NCBI GenBank assembly: GCA_030652215.1 | Contig: JAUSBC010000003.1 | Coordinates: forward strand, 27,218-91,217 | Length of the DNA stretch: 64,000 nt | From: Sideroxyarcus sp. | GTDB taxonomy: Bacteria; Pseudomonadota; Gammaproteobacteria; Burkholderiales; Gallionellaceae | Direction of reading: 5' to 3' | In this document: positions 7,774-17,300 of the stretch, one piece after another | Numbering within the stretch: the stretch's first letter is position 1 | Layout of the letters: every line of letters starts with the position of its first letter | Made by a program: the position numbers and the translations under genes | The notes under the pieces: generated by a model | The model's database searches: none | Seen by the model: only the letters and a program-made list of their open reading frames with translations | What the model was told of the DNA's origin: nothing

Positions 7774-9278
7774 ATCAACTTTGTCGGGCTGCGGTCAACT
7801 GTTTGATCGGTATGTAATAAATCGAATAAGTGGTAACGCGACTTGCCTTCTTTTTTCGCCGCAAACATCGCTTCGTCGGCATGCTTGAGGAGTTGCTCCG
7901 GTGTGCCGGAATCCAGCGGGTAGAGTGTGACGCCTATGCTGGCGCTGACATTCACGGGCATGCCGTGAATCAGTATCGGCTGGGCGATATCCAGCAGCAG
8001 CCGGCTCAATGATTGCGCGGCATCCTGTTCTCCGTCCAGATCGCCCAGCAGCAGCACGAATTCGTCGCCGCCCGAACGCACCACCGTATCTTCGCCGCGC
8101 AGCACTTTGCTCAGGCGCCCGGCAACGAGTCGCAGCACATCGTCTCCCGCATCGTGCCCGAGTGTGTCGTTGACCAGCTTGAATCCGTCCAGATCGAGAT
8201 AGCACACTGCCAGCACATGTCCGCTGCGCTTGCTGCGCAGAATCGCCTGATCGAGCCGGTCCTGCAGCAGGCGGCGGTTGGGCAGGCCGGTCAACGCATC
8301 GTGATTGGCTTCGACTTCAAGAATGTGCTGACGCTTGACCAACTGGGTAATGGCCGACACGACGCCGACGTAGTGGGTGACGGCGCCCTGGTTGTCCTTG
8401 ATGGAAGAAAGCGCCAGCCACGCGCCCTCGATTTCGCCGTTCGCGTCGCGTCCCACCGTTTCGCCGGCCCAGTGGCCGCTTTCGGTCGCGGTGCGCCAGA
8501 TGAAGTCGGTTTTGTTGTGGCTGAACAGTCCCGGTTTGACCAGCCGGATATCCTTGCCGACGAGCTGCTCATGTTCGCGGCGAACGTCCTGGCAGAACGC
8601 GGGATTGGTGTCGATGATCAGTCCATGCGCATCGGTGATGAATATCGCTTCCAGCGTGCTGTCGATAACTTTTCTGGACAGGCGCAGCCTGTCTTCCGCG
8701 CGCTGCCGCTCCGCGATCTCGCGCATGAGTTGCAGCGTGCGCGACGACAGCGTGTCGTACATGCTGAGTACGGTTTCGATCAGGATGCGCAGCGCACCGC
8801 TCATTTCGATGTGGGCCTTTTCCTTGGCCTCGGAGAGGGTCATGCCCTGTTGCATCGCAAGAACGATCTTGGCCATGTTCTTGTCGGACTCGAGAATATG
8901 GAAGGCCAGCCAGTGCGTCAGGAAGACGACGATCTCGTCGATCACCTGCTCGGTCGCCAGCGAATCCTGCTTGCCCTGGAGCAGGATCACTTCCTTCACG
9001 AAATCCAGATGGGTCTTTTCATGCTGGAGCGACAATTCGTCTGTCGGCAGGTACTGCCTCCAGATGCCTTCCTCGGTTTGAAAGTGGATCAGCGTGTAGT
9101 CGGTCATTTCGTCGAACACCTGGTTCAACTCCGGCTTGTCCACTCCATACGCCAGATGGCTGGCCAATTTGTTCAGCAGTTCGACCAGTTTGCGATGCTG
9201 CTCGTCGACGATAGGGATGCCTGTCTCGAAATTGTCATTCCAGGGGAATATGTCGGAAGGCGAAATCTGGTGAGTCAT
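7770..9278 (-). CDS. Bacteriohemerythrin-PAS diguanylate cyclase (GGDEF)
   Basis: This is a 502-residue soluble protein. Residues about 10-145 form a bacteriohemerythrin domain with the expected di-iron ligands in order: DEQHRKL, LIHFQTEE, LQHEKTHLDF and the HWLAFHILESDK helix. A helical linker (about 150-200) leads to one PAS domain (about 205-320, VIDSTLEAIFITDAHG). A GGDEF domain follows (about 330-495), with DALTGLPNRR and an intact SGGDEF near residue 404. It should make c-di-GMP, with activity set by oxygen or redox state at the di-iron site. No membrane segment is present. It is divergent from the CheB-CheR-GGDEF-EAL gene, sharing a 209-bp intergenic region. The Shine-Dalgarno is weak. 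Domain calls are firm; the gas-sensing role is inferred. Confidence 0.9.
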   Translation of the reverse strand: MTHQISPSDIFPWNDNFETGIPIVDEQHRKLVELLNKLASHLAYGVDKPELNQVFDEMTDYTLIHFQTEEGIWRQYLPTDELSLQHEKTHLDFVKEVILLQGKQDSLATEQVIDEIVVFLTHWLAFHILESDKNMAKIVLAMQQGMTLSEAKEKAHIEMSGALRILIETVLSMYDTLSSRTLQLMREIAERQRAEDRLRLSRKVIDSTLEAIFITDAHGLIIDTNPAFCQDVRREHEQLVGKDIRLVKPGLFSHNKTDFIWRTATESGHWAGETVGRDANGEIEGAWLALSSIKDNQGAVTHYVGVVSAITQLVKRQHILEVEANHDALTGLPNRRLLQDRLDQAILRSKRSGHVLAVCYLDLDGFKLVNDTLGHDAGDDVLRLVAGRLSKVLRGEDTVVRSGGDEFVLLLGDLDGEQDAAQSLSRLLLDIAQPILIHGMPVNVSASIGVTLYPLDSGTPEQLLKHADEAMFAAKKEGKSRYHLFDLLHTDQTVDRSPTKLI

Positions 9279-9322
9279 GCGTTTAATACCTGAAAATGCT
9301 CAAAAACCCATGTTTTCATTGT

Positions 9323-9349
9323 CCTCGCAATTCGGCTGTAATTGTGAGG
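9323..9349. promoter_or_regulatory. Inverted repeat in the divergent c-di-GMP gene intergenic region
   Basis: CCTCGCAATT and AATTGTGAGG are complementary at 9 of 10 positions across a 7-bp spacer. The site sits between the two divergent signalling genes and could be an operator. No regulator can be named. Confidence 0.35.
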
Positions 9350-9487
9350 ATTTCTTCTGAGCTTAATTTCCATCAAAGGCTTATGGGTATTATCGTACAG
9401 ACTGTTAGGGTTTATGCATGCTAGACTAATTTGTGGGCGGAATTTTCCGGGAGTCTGTGCGAATCCCGATTTCTTAGAGAGAGAACT

Positions 9488-12400
9488 ATGACCCGTCCAG
9501 CCGGAAGAAAGAAATCCGAGGCCGCTGTAACCTCGTCCCTGCCCGGTGCAGGTGTTGCAACAAGCAATGACGCAGTTGCAAAACCTCCTGCCGCATTGCG
9601 ACCTTATCTGGTCGGCATTGGTGCTTCCGCAGGCGGACTCGAAGCGCTCTCCGCGCTGATCGCGGCCCTGCCCACCGATCTCGGCATCTCTTACGTCGTT
9701 CTCCAGCATCTCTCCCCCACCCACCGCAGCATGATGGCGCAACTGCTGGGGCGCGAAACCGCGATGGCAGTGCAGGAGGTGGAGAACGGCATACAACCCG
9801 AGCCCGACACCATCTACGTCGCGCCGGCCAGCAATAACGTCAAACTGAAAGACGGTTGTTTCGAACTCATTGAAGGTCCGCGCGAGGCATCGCCGCGTCC
9901 CTCGGTCAGCATGTTCCTCACCTCGCTCGCGGAAGAAAAAATCGAGGACGCCATCGGCGTCATCCTCTCCGGCACCGGCAGCGACGGCGCCTCCGGGCTG
10001 CGCGACATCAAGGCGGCGGGCGGCTACACCTTTGCCCAGGACCCGCAGACCGCGAAGTACACCGGCATGCCGCAATCCGCCATCGATACCGGCTGTGTGG
10101 ACTGGGTGTTGTCGCCCGAAGAGATCGCCAAAGAAATCGCCATCATCGCGCGTTCGCACGGCACGGTCACGGTTGCCAACAAACCGCCGGTCGGCGCGAC
10201 CACGCTCAAGAAACTGCTGATCAAGGTCAAGCAGCATACGCGCATCGATTTTTCCGGTTACAAGGAAGGCACTCTGTGGCGGCGCATCGAGCGGCGCATG
10301 GCGGCATGTCATGTGAACGATCTTGACGATTATCTGACGCTGGTCGACAACAATCCGGAAGAACTGGAACATCTGGGCAAGGACATCCTGATCTCGGTCA
10401 CGGCCTTCTTCCGCGACCCGTTATCGTTTGGCGCATTGCGCGCCATGCTGAACAGCATCCTCCAGACCAAACGCCCGGGTGACGAGATCCGCATCTGGGT
10501 GCCGGCCTGCGCCACGGGCGAGGAGGCCTACACGCTGGCAGTCATGCTGGCGGAGTTATTGGGGCCGAACATCAACCAGTTCCGCATCCAGATCTTCGCC
10601 ACCGACATCGACCTCAATGCGCTGGCGGTCGCGCGCAAAGGTTCCTATGCGGAAAGCGCGCTGGTCGATCTGGAGCCGGGTTTGGCGATCCGCTATTTCC
10701 AGAAGGTCGGCAACCGCCTCGAAGTGTCGCGCACCCTGCGCGACATGGTGGTGGTGGCGCGCCAGGACCTGGTGCAGGACCCGCCGTTCCTGCGTCTCGA
10801 TCTGGTGAGTTGCCGCAATGTGCTGATCTACCTGCAGAACGAATTGCAGGCCAAGGTGTTGTCGACTTTCCATTACAGCCTCAACCCGAACGGTCTGTTG
10901 TTCCTCGGCAAATCGGAAGGCATCTTCCAGCAGGAGGCCCTGTTCGAGGTGCTGGACAAATCGGCGCGCATCTACCGGCGCTGTGCGGGCGAGTCGAGAC
11001 TCAGCGTGTCGGCTTTCCGTTTGCCGGATATGGCGGAACGCAGCGTTCCCAAGGTCGTGGCCGATTCCGAGCTGCGTCTGCTGAACGAGGCGGTGCGCCG
11101 TTACGTACCGGCCACGGTGCTGATCAACGGCACTTTCGACATCTTGCACATGCACGGGGACGTGAGTCCTTTTCTCTCTGTCGTTCCCGGCAAACCCAAC
11201 TTCAATCTCCAGAACCTGCTGCACCGCGAACTGCGTGCCGATCTGCAATTGCTGCAACACCAGGCCGAGCACAAGCAGGAATCGGCCATCGGCCGTCCGC
11301 ATGGTATCAAGGTAGGCGGTGAATTTCGCGAAGTGCGACTGGTCGTGCATCCGCTGGATCGCGGCGTCGTCAACCCGTTCTTCCTGGTTTCGTTCGAGAT
11401 CCTGCCGCAGGTCGTGGCGGTAGCGGAGGCGGGCGATGTCGCGCCGGTCAGCGCGGAAGGTCGCAACGTGCGCGAACTGGAGGAGGAACTCATCTCCACG
11501 CGCGAGCGTCTGCAGACGGTGATCGAGGAACTGGAAACCTCGAACGAGGAGATGCAGGCGCTCAACGAGGAAGTGGTTGCAGCCAACGAAGAATTGCAAT
11601 CCTCCAACGAGGAACTGGAAGCGGCCAACGAGGAGCTGCAATCCACCAACGAGGAACTGACCACCGTCAACGAGGAATTGCAGGTGCGCACCGGCGAACT
11701 GAGCGATCTGTTCAACGATCTGGAGAACATCCAGAACAGCGTCGGCTTCCCGGTCATGGTGTGCAACGCCGGACTCGAACTGACGCGCTTCAACAGTCCG
11801 GCGGCGGCCCTGTTCTCGCTTTCCACCGTCTCGATCAAGCAGCCCATCACGAGCATGCGCCTGCCGGTGGGGATGAAGGAATTCTCCACGGTCGTGCATG
11901 AGGCCATCGCCAACAACCGCGTCGGCGAGACGCATATCTTTTCCAACGAGCGCCATTACCTGCTGCATGTCTCGCCCTATGAGACCAAAGTGCACGGTAC
12001 CCGCGGTGCGATCATTGTGCTGCTGGACCATACCGAGCGACTGGTGGCGGAGCGCGACACGCGCAAGAACCGCGAGATCCTGCTGTCCATCATGAACAAC
12101 TCCACCTCCGTGATCGCCCTCAAGGATCTGGCCGGCCGTTACGAATTCGTGAATCGCCAGTTCGAGAGGTTCTTCGGCCTGGAATCGAAGGACGTGCTGG
12201 GCAAGACCGACACGCAGGTGATGTCGCGCAAGATCGCCGACGACTTCCGAGCCAAGGAACTGGATGTGGTGCGCCTGCGCACCTCGCTGGAATTCGAGGA
12301 CCATCTGGCGTTTTCGACGGGACAGGAGCGTTTCCTGCACTCCATCCGATTCCCGCTGCTGAGCGAGGACGGCGTGGTGTACAGCATCTGCACCCAGTCC

Positions 12401-14113
12401 ACCGATGTCACCGAGCACAAACGCGCGGAAGATCAGCTGCGCCTGGCGGCGCGCGTGTTCGACCGGTCCGGCGAGGGGATTGTGGTCACCGATGCGCAGC
12501 AGCGCATACTGACCGTCAACCAGGCCTTCACCCAGGTGACAGGCTATACGGCGGAAGAGGCGATAGGCGGCACGCCCAAGATGCTGGCTTCCGGCAAACA
12601 GGATGCCTCGTTCTACAAGAGCATGTGGCAGCATCTGGGCACGCACGGCTGGTGGCAGGGCGAGGTCTGGAACAAGCGCAAGACCGGCGAGGTCTACCCG
12701 GAGTGGCTGACCATCAATGCCGTGCACGACCCCGAAGGCAACATCATCAATTACGTCGGCATTTTCAGCGACATCTCCGTGGTCAAGGAATCGCAGCGCA
12801 AGGTCGAGTTCCTGGCCACGCACGACGAATTGACCGGACTGCCCAATCGCGCGCTGTTCCTGGATCGCCTGCGCCAGGCCATTGCGCATTCCGAGCGAGG
12901 CGAAAATACATTTGCCGTGCTGTTCATTGATCTGGATAACTTCAAGGTCATCAACGACTCCATGGGGCATGCGGCCGGCGACGAGTTGCTCAAAGAGATA
13001 TCGTCCCGCCTGCGCGACTGTGTGCGCGGCGGCGACACGGTGGCCCGCTTCGGTGGCGACGAGTTCGCGCTGCTGATCGAGGAAGCAACCGTGGCCGAGG
13101 CGGAGATGACGGCGCACCGCATCGCCGACGCGATGCTGCGCCCGCACCCCATCGGCCGGCAAAACGTGTACCCCGGTGCCAGCATCGGCGTCTGTCTCTA
13201 TCCCAACGACGGAATCGATCCGGAGACCTTGCTGAAGAACGCGGACAGCGCGATGTATCAGGCAAAAGACGCCGGCAAGCGCGGGCACCATTTCTTCACC
13301 GACGAGTTGAAGCGGGTCGCCGACGAGCGCCTCAAGCTGGAGACCGAGTTGCGCGGTGCAATCGAACGCGACGAACTGTTCCTGATGTACCAGCCGCAAG
13401 TCGATATCGGTAGCGGACGCCTGGTTGGCGTCGAGGCGCTGGCGCGCTGGAATCATCCGAGCGAGGGGCTGATTCCGCCGTCGAAATTCATACCGCTGGC
13501 CGAAAAGACCGGCATCATCGACCGCCTCGGCGAGTGGGTCGCCGCGACGGCATGCAGGCAGATGGCGGCATGGGTCAAGCAGGGGCAGGATATTCCGCGC
13601 GTCTCCATCAACGTCTCGCCCTACCAGTTCCGCCGCAGCAACATCCCCGCGATGATGTTGCGACTGCTCAGCCAGCACGGCCTCGATGCCGACCGGGTGA
13701 TGCTGGAACTCACGGAAAGTGCGCTGGCGGAAGATACCGAACAGGCGCAGCAGGTGTTGCTGGAGTTGAAGTCGCTGGGCATCCGGCTCAGCATCGACGA
13801 CTTCGGCACGGGTTATTCATCGCTCGCCTATCTGCGCCGCCTGCCGATCTACGAACTGAAGATCGCGCAGAATTTCGTCACCGATATCGCGCACGACGCC
13901 GATGCGCAGGCCATCGCCAAGACCATTCTTCTGATGGCGCAGGCGCTGGGTTTCACCGTGGTGGCTGAAGGCATCGAAACCGAAGAGCAATTGGCCGTGT
14001 TGCGCAGTGCCGGGTGCGACATCGGACAGGGCTATCTGTTCTCGCATCCGCTGAGACATGAGGATTTGGTCGCGCGCTTCGGCAAGTCGGCCAAACTCGT
14101 GGAGGAAGCGTAA
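9488..14113 (+). CDS. CheB-CheR-coiled coil-PAS-PAS-PAS-GGDEF-EAL signalling protein
   Basis: This is a 1541-residue protein starting at ATG 9488 behind GAGAGA. Domains in order: CheB methylesterase (about 40-220; GASAGG with Ser47, QHLSPTH, SGTGSDGA); CheR methyltransferase (about 235-500; IWVPACATGEEAYT, LVSCRNVLIYL); a long heptad coiled coil (about 655-740) with repeated NEELQ-type units; a degenerate PAS; two further PAS domains (about 862 and 985 onward); GGDEF with intact FGGDEF near 1187; and EAL with intact EALARW near 1315 and DDFGTGYSSL. It has no receiver or transmembrane segment. CheBR-PAS hybrids are a known family; the extra GGDEF-EAL tail links receptor methylation-type chemistry to c-di-GMP turnover. 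Whether it makes or breaks c-di-GMP cannot be read from sequence, since both motifs are intact. Confidence 0.92.
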   Translation: MTRPAGRKKSEAAVTSSLPGAGVATSNDAVAKPPAALRPYLVGIGASAGGLEALSALIAALPTDLGISYVVLQHLSPTHRSMMAQLLGRETAMAVQEVENGIQPEPDTIYVAPASNNVKLKDGCFELIEGPREASPRPSVSMFLTSLAEEKIEDAIGVILSGTGSDGASGLRDIKAAGGYTFAQDPQTAKYTGMPQSAIDTGCVDWVLSPEEIAKEIAIIARSHGTVTVANKPPVGATTLKKLLIKVKQHTRIDFSGYKEGTLWRRIERRMAACHVNDLDDYLTLVDNNPEELEHLGKDILISVTAFFRDPLSFGALRAMLNSILQTKRPGDEIRIWVPACATGEEAYTLAVMLAELLGPNINQFRIQIFATDIDLNALAVARKGSYAESALVDLEPGLAIRYFQKVGNRLEVSRTLRDMVVVARQDLVQDPPFLRLDLVSCRNVLIYLQNELQAKVLSTFHYSLNPNGLLFLGKSEGIFQQEALFEVLDKSARIYRRCAGESRLSVSAFRLPDMAERSVPKVVADSELRLLNEAVRRYVPATVLINGTFDILHMHGDVSPFLSVVPGKPNFNLQNLLHRELRADLQLLQHQAEHKQESAIGRPHGIKVGGEFREVRLVVHPLDRGVVNPFFLVSFEILPQVVAVAEAGDVAPVSAEGRNVRELEEELISTRERLQTVIEELETSNEEMQALNEEVVAANEELQSSNEELEAANEELQSTNEELTTVNEELQVRTGELSDLFNDLENIQNSVGFPVMVCNAGLELTRFNSPAAALFSLSTVSIKQPITSMRLPVGMKEFSTVVHEAIANNRVGETHIFSNERHYLLHVSPYETKVHGTRGAIIVLLDHTERLVAERDTRKNREILLSIMNNSTSVIALKDLAGRYEFVNRQFERFFGLESKDVLGKTDTQVMSRKIADDFRAKELDVVRLRTSLEFEDHLAFSTGQERFLHSIRFPLLSEDGVVYSICTQSTDVTEHKRAEDQLRLAARVFDRSGEGIVVTDAQQRILTVNQAFTQVTGYTAEEAIGGTPKMLASGKQDASFYKSMWQHLGTHGWWQGEVWNKRKTGEVYPEWLTINAVHDPEGNIINYVGIFSDISVVKESQRKVEFLATHDELTGLPNRALFLDRLRQAIAHSERGENTFAVLFIDLDNFKVINDSMGHAAGDELLKEISSRLRDCVRGGDTVARFGGDEFALLIEEATVAEAEMTAHRIADAMLRPHPIGRQNVYPGASIGVCLYPNDGIDPETLLKNADSAMYQAKDAGKRGHHFFTDELKRVADERLKLETELRGAIERDELFLMYQPQVDIGSGRLVGVEALARWNHPSEGLIPPSKFIPLAEKTGIIDRLGEWVAATACRQMAAWVKQGQDIPRVSINVSPYQFRRSNIPAMMLRLLSQHGLDADRVMLELTESALAEDTEQAQQVLLELKSLGIRLSIDDFGTGYSSLAYLRRLPIYELKIAQNFVTDIAHDADAQAIAKTILLMAQALGFTVVAEGIETEEQLAVLRSAGCDIGQGYLFSHPLRHEDLVARFGKSAKLVEEA

Positions 14114-14350
14114 GGGCACGGCAATGTTTCTGGCGTGCCATGCTTGAGCGTTGTGTGTGGGAACTCGAATATTTGAATTGAATTACTCAAAAGTTGAGTG
14201 TATAAATTAACCGTGGTTCAGAAATGTTTGTTGTGTTGTGATGTGACCATCAAAGGGGGGCTTATCGGAAAATATGTTGATGACAATCCTTCGTTTCAAA
14301 CCACGTCAGCATTTATTGACTGACTACATCGGAATTTAATATTCCGACAC

Positions 14351-14383
14351 ATAACGCCGAGTCAGTTCGGCGTTATTCTTTTG
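14351..14383. terminator. Rho-independent terminator between convergent genes
   Basis: A perfect 10-bp stem (ATAACGCCGA, 6-nt loop, TCGGCGTTAT) is followed by TCTTTT on the plus strand. It lies 240 bp after the CheB-CheR gene and just beyond the stop of malQ-treY on the other strand, so it may serve both. Confidence 0.75.
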
Positions 14384-14387
14384 AGTC

Positions 14388-17300
14388 TCACTTATTTATC
14401 CCGGCTTGTTCCTGCATGTCTGCTGAATTAACCAGCAGCGCAACCGGGAAATGTGCGAACAGATCACTTGCCTGCAGCATTTCCGAGTCCGAATCGAAGG
14501 TTGTTCCGGAAAACACATCCAGCCATACCGTGCCGGATTTCGGCAGCGGTACCGCGGTGTCCTCCCATTGCATTGCAGCGTAGCCGCCTGCGGTTACGTC
14601 CGCCAGTTTTGTGAGCAGACGCGGGATCGCGACTATCGCGGTCAGAGCCCCGTGGTGTCTTGCGAATGCGCAGACATGACCGGCCGCAGTGCCGGTGGCG
14701 AGGAGCGGCTGGTAGCTGCCCGCACTGAACAGCTCGGGCCAGCGGCGGCGCAGTTGCAGCGTGCGCCAGGTCAGATACAGCTTGAGGTTGTCGTTCTCCA
14801 TATTCGCTGTCATGGACGCGAGCGCCGCAGCCCATGAAGCGGGCGGTCCGGAAAACTGTTGCACGAGTTCCGCCAGCATTGCGCCCCGTTTCGCGTAATC
14901 CACGGGCTGCCGGTTGTCGGGGTCGACCAGATGGAACTGGTATAACTCGCAGCCTTGATAGATATCCGGCACGCCGGGCGATGCAAGCTTGAGCAGCGTC
15001 TGCGCGAGGCTGTTGAACAAGCCGAAACGCGCGATCCGCAATGCGCTGGGGATGAAGTCGGCAAGGAAGTTGTTGTTTTCGGCGGACGAGAGCAGCGGCG
15101 TGATGAACTCCGCGAGCGCCGATTCGTAATCGCCGTTGATGTTGACCCAACTGGTGTGCTCTTTGGCTTCGCGCACGGCCTTGGTCATGTAGGACAGGAT
15201 GCGCGCGCGATAGGCATCGAGGTCGATTGCGCCGGGGTCGCCCGGCGGCCAGGTGCCGATCAGCGTCTGGTAGAGCAGGTATTCGTCGTTGGCCGAAGGC
15301 GCTGGCCGGTCGTCGATTTTGCGCTTCCTTGCGCGATTGATGCGCGACCAGTGCTTCACCATCAGCTTCCATGCGGCGGGCATTTCCGACAGCACGTTGA
15401 TACGGGCGCGCACATCCTCGGAGCGTTTGCTGTCGTGGGTGGAACTGGCGAGCATGTTGTGCGGCCTGCGCTGGGCGCGGATGCGCGTAGCGGCATGCCA
15501 GGCGGCCGGCGAAATGCCAAAACGGCCGGGCTCGCCGCCGACGTCGTTGAGGGAAACGAGGCGGTGATAGCGGTAGAACGACGTGTCTTCCAGGCCCTTG
15601 GCCATCACCGGCGCCGTGTACTGCTGGAATTTCATCGCAAAGCCGAGCACGCTGTCCGCGTACTCGGCGTTCGCCCCCTGCGCAATATCGGTCGTCAGCA
15701 CGCTCAGGATGAAATCGAAAATGCTGGCGTCGGCGGCGGGACTGCGTTTCTTCGCCACGGCAACAGCCCATTCGATGTGGTGGCGATCATCGGGGGAGGG
15801 GCCGGCGGCGCTGACGTAGGTGCGGTATATCGGGAAGCTGGCGACGATTTCCGCCAGGGCGTCGCGCAACCCGTTCAGCGTGTAATCGCAGGTGTCGCGG
15901 TGCGCGGCGGCGATACGCGCCAGGCGATTGGCCAGCACGTTGAGTTCGCCGGCCAGCGCTGTATCCATGATGAGTTTCTTGGAGCGGTAGATCAGCGCGT
16001 CGAAGTCGATTTCGCCGCCGAGGAAGTCGTGATAAATGCGCGTCATGCGGCGCTCGGCGGCGGCATCCACGAACAGGGCATTGGTCTGATTGGCAAAAGG
16101 ATAGCCGGTGCCGCCGTGGATAGGCCAGCCCTCGGGCAGGTGCTCGTGGTCGGCGAGGATTTTTTCGATAACAAGATACAGCGGCGGCGGCTCGTCCGGT
16201 TGCAGCGGCCTTCCCTGCACGCGCTCCTGCAGCGTGGCGAAGTAGCGGCCGGGATCGTAAAGACCGTCCGGGTGATCGATGCGCATGCCGTCGACTTTGC
16301 CCTGCGCTACCAGGTCCAGAATGAAACGGTGCGTGGCTTCGAACACTGCCGCCTCTTCCATGCGCAGCGCGGCGAGATCGTTGATATCGAAGAAGCGGCG
16401 GTAGTTGATCTCGTCCGAGGCATTGCGCCAGTAGGCGAGACGATAGCCCTGCTGCCGGATCAGTCCGTGCAGCAGATCGAAGCTGGCCGGATCGTTGGGG
16501 CGGCCGTTGAACTCGGCCAGGTTCTCGGCGATGTGGTGCGCGATGTCCGGGCACGCGTTGCATAGTGTGACGAGCTGGCGTTTGTGCACCTCCTTGTCGC
16601 GCTGCCGTTCGCCCATGCGGGCGGGGTCGCCGTCGAGGCGCGACGGCAGGCGGCCGAAGGCGGTGAGCAGGCTCTGCAATTCGATGAAGTGATCCTGCAG
16701 TTCGCCCAGCGCGGCGGACAGGATATCCGAGCGGTGGCCGACAATAACCGGATAGGTACTCGGGTCGACCGGCAGGCGGTGTTCGTAGTAGAGCAGGCTG
16801 AACTCGCCCTTTGCCGCGTCGAATTCGAGGCGCAGTTCGCCGTGGTGCAGCACCACGCCGTAATGTTCGCCAAGCAGCGGCAGCAGGACTTTGCCCCGGA
16901 CGTCGGGATTGATCGGTTCCCAGTCGATATCGAAAAAACTTCCGTAAGCCGAGGCCGGGCCGTTTTCCAGCACGTCCAGCCACCAGGCGTTGTCGGCAAA
17001 CATGATGCCCATATGGTTGGGCACCACGTCGATGATCTGTCCCATGCCGTGCGCGTGCAGCGTGGCGACAAATTGTTCGTAGTCGTCGCTGCTGCCGATC
17101 TCGGGGTTGAGTGCGGCGTGATCGACGATGTCGTAGCCGTGCGTGCTGCCCGCGCGCGCTTTGAGATAGGGCGAGGCATAGCAGTGGCTGATGCCGAGTT
17201 GCGCGAGATAGGGCACCAGCGCAGTGGCCTGGGCGAAGGTGAATTCGCGATTGAATTGCAGGCGGTAGGTCGCGCGCGGAATGACGGCGACGCGTGGAGG

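Noticed and set aside
9275..10372. 365-codon open frame on the minus strand crossing the divergent gap
   Set aside because: It overlaps the CheB domain coding sequence antisense and has no recognisable motif.
10556..13678. 1040-codon open frame on the minus strand
   Set aside because: It is antisense to the CheB-CheR-GGDEF-EAL gene, whose plus-strand product has full domain motifs. The minus product is His/Arg/Gln-rich with no recognisable domain, a usual shadow of GC-rich coding DNA.
14955..16565. 536-codon open frame on the plus strand
   Set aside because: It is antisense to the TreY part of the fusion gene.
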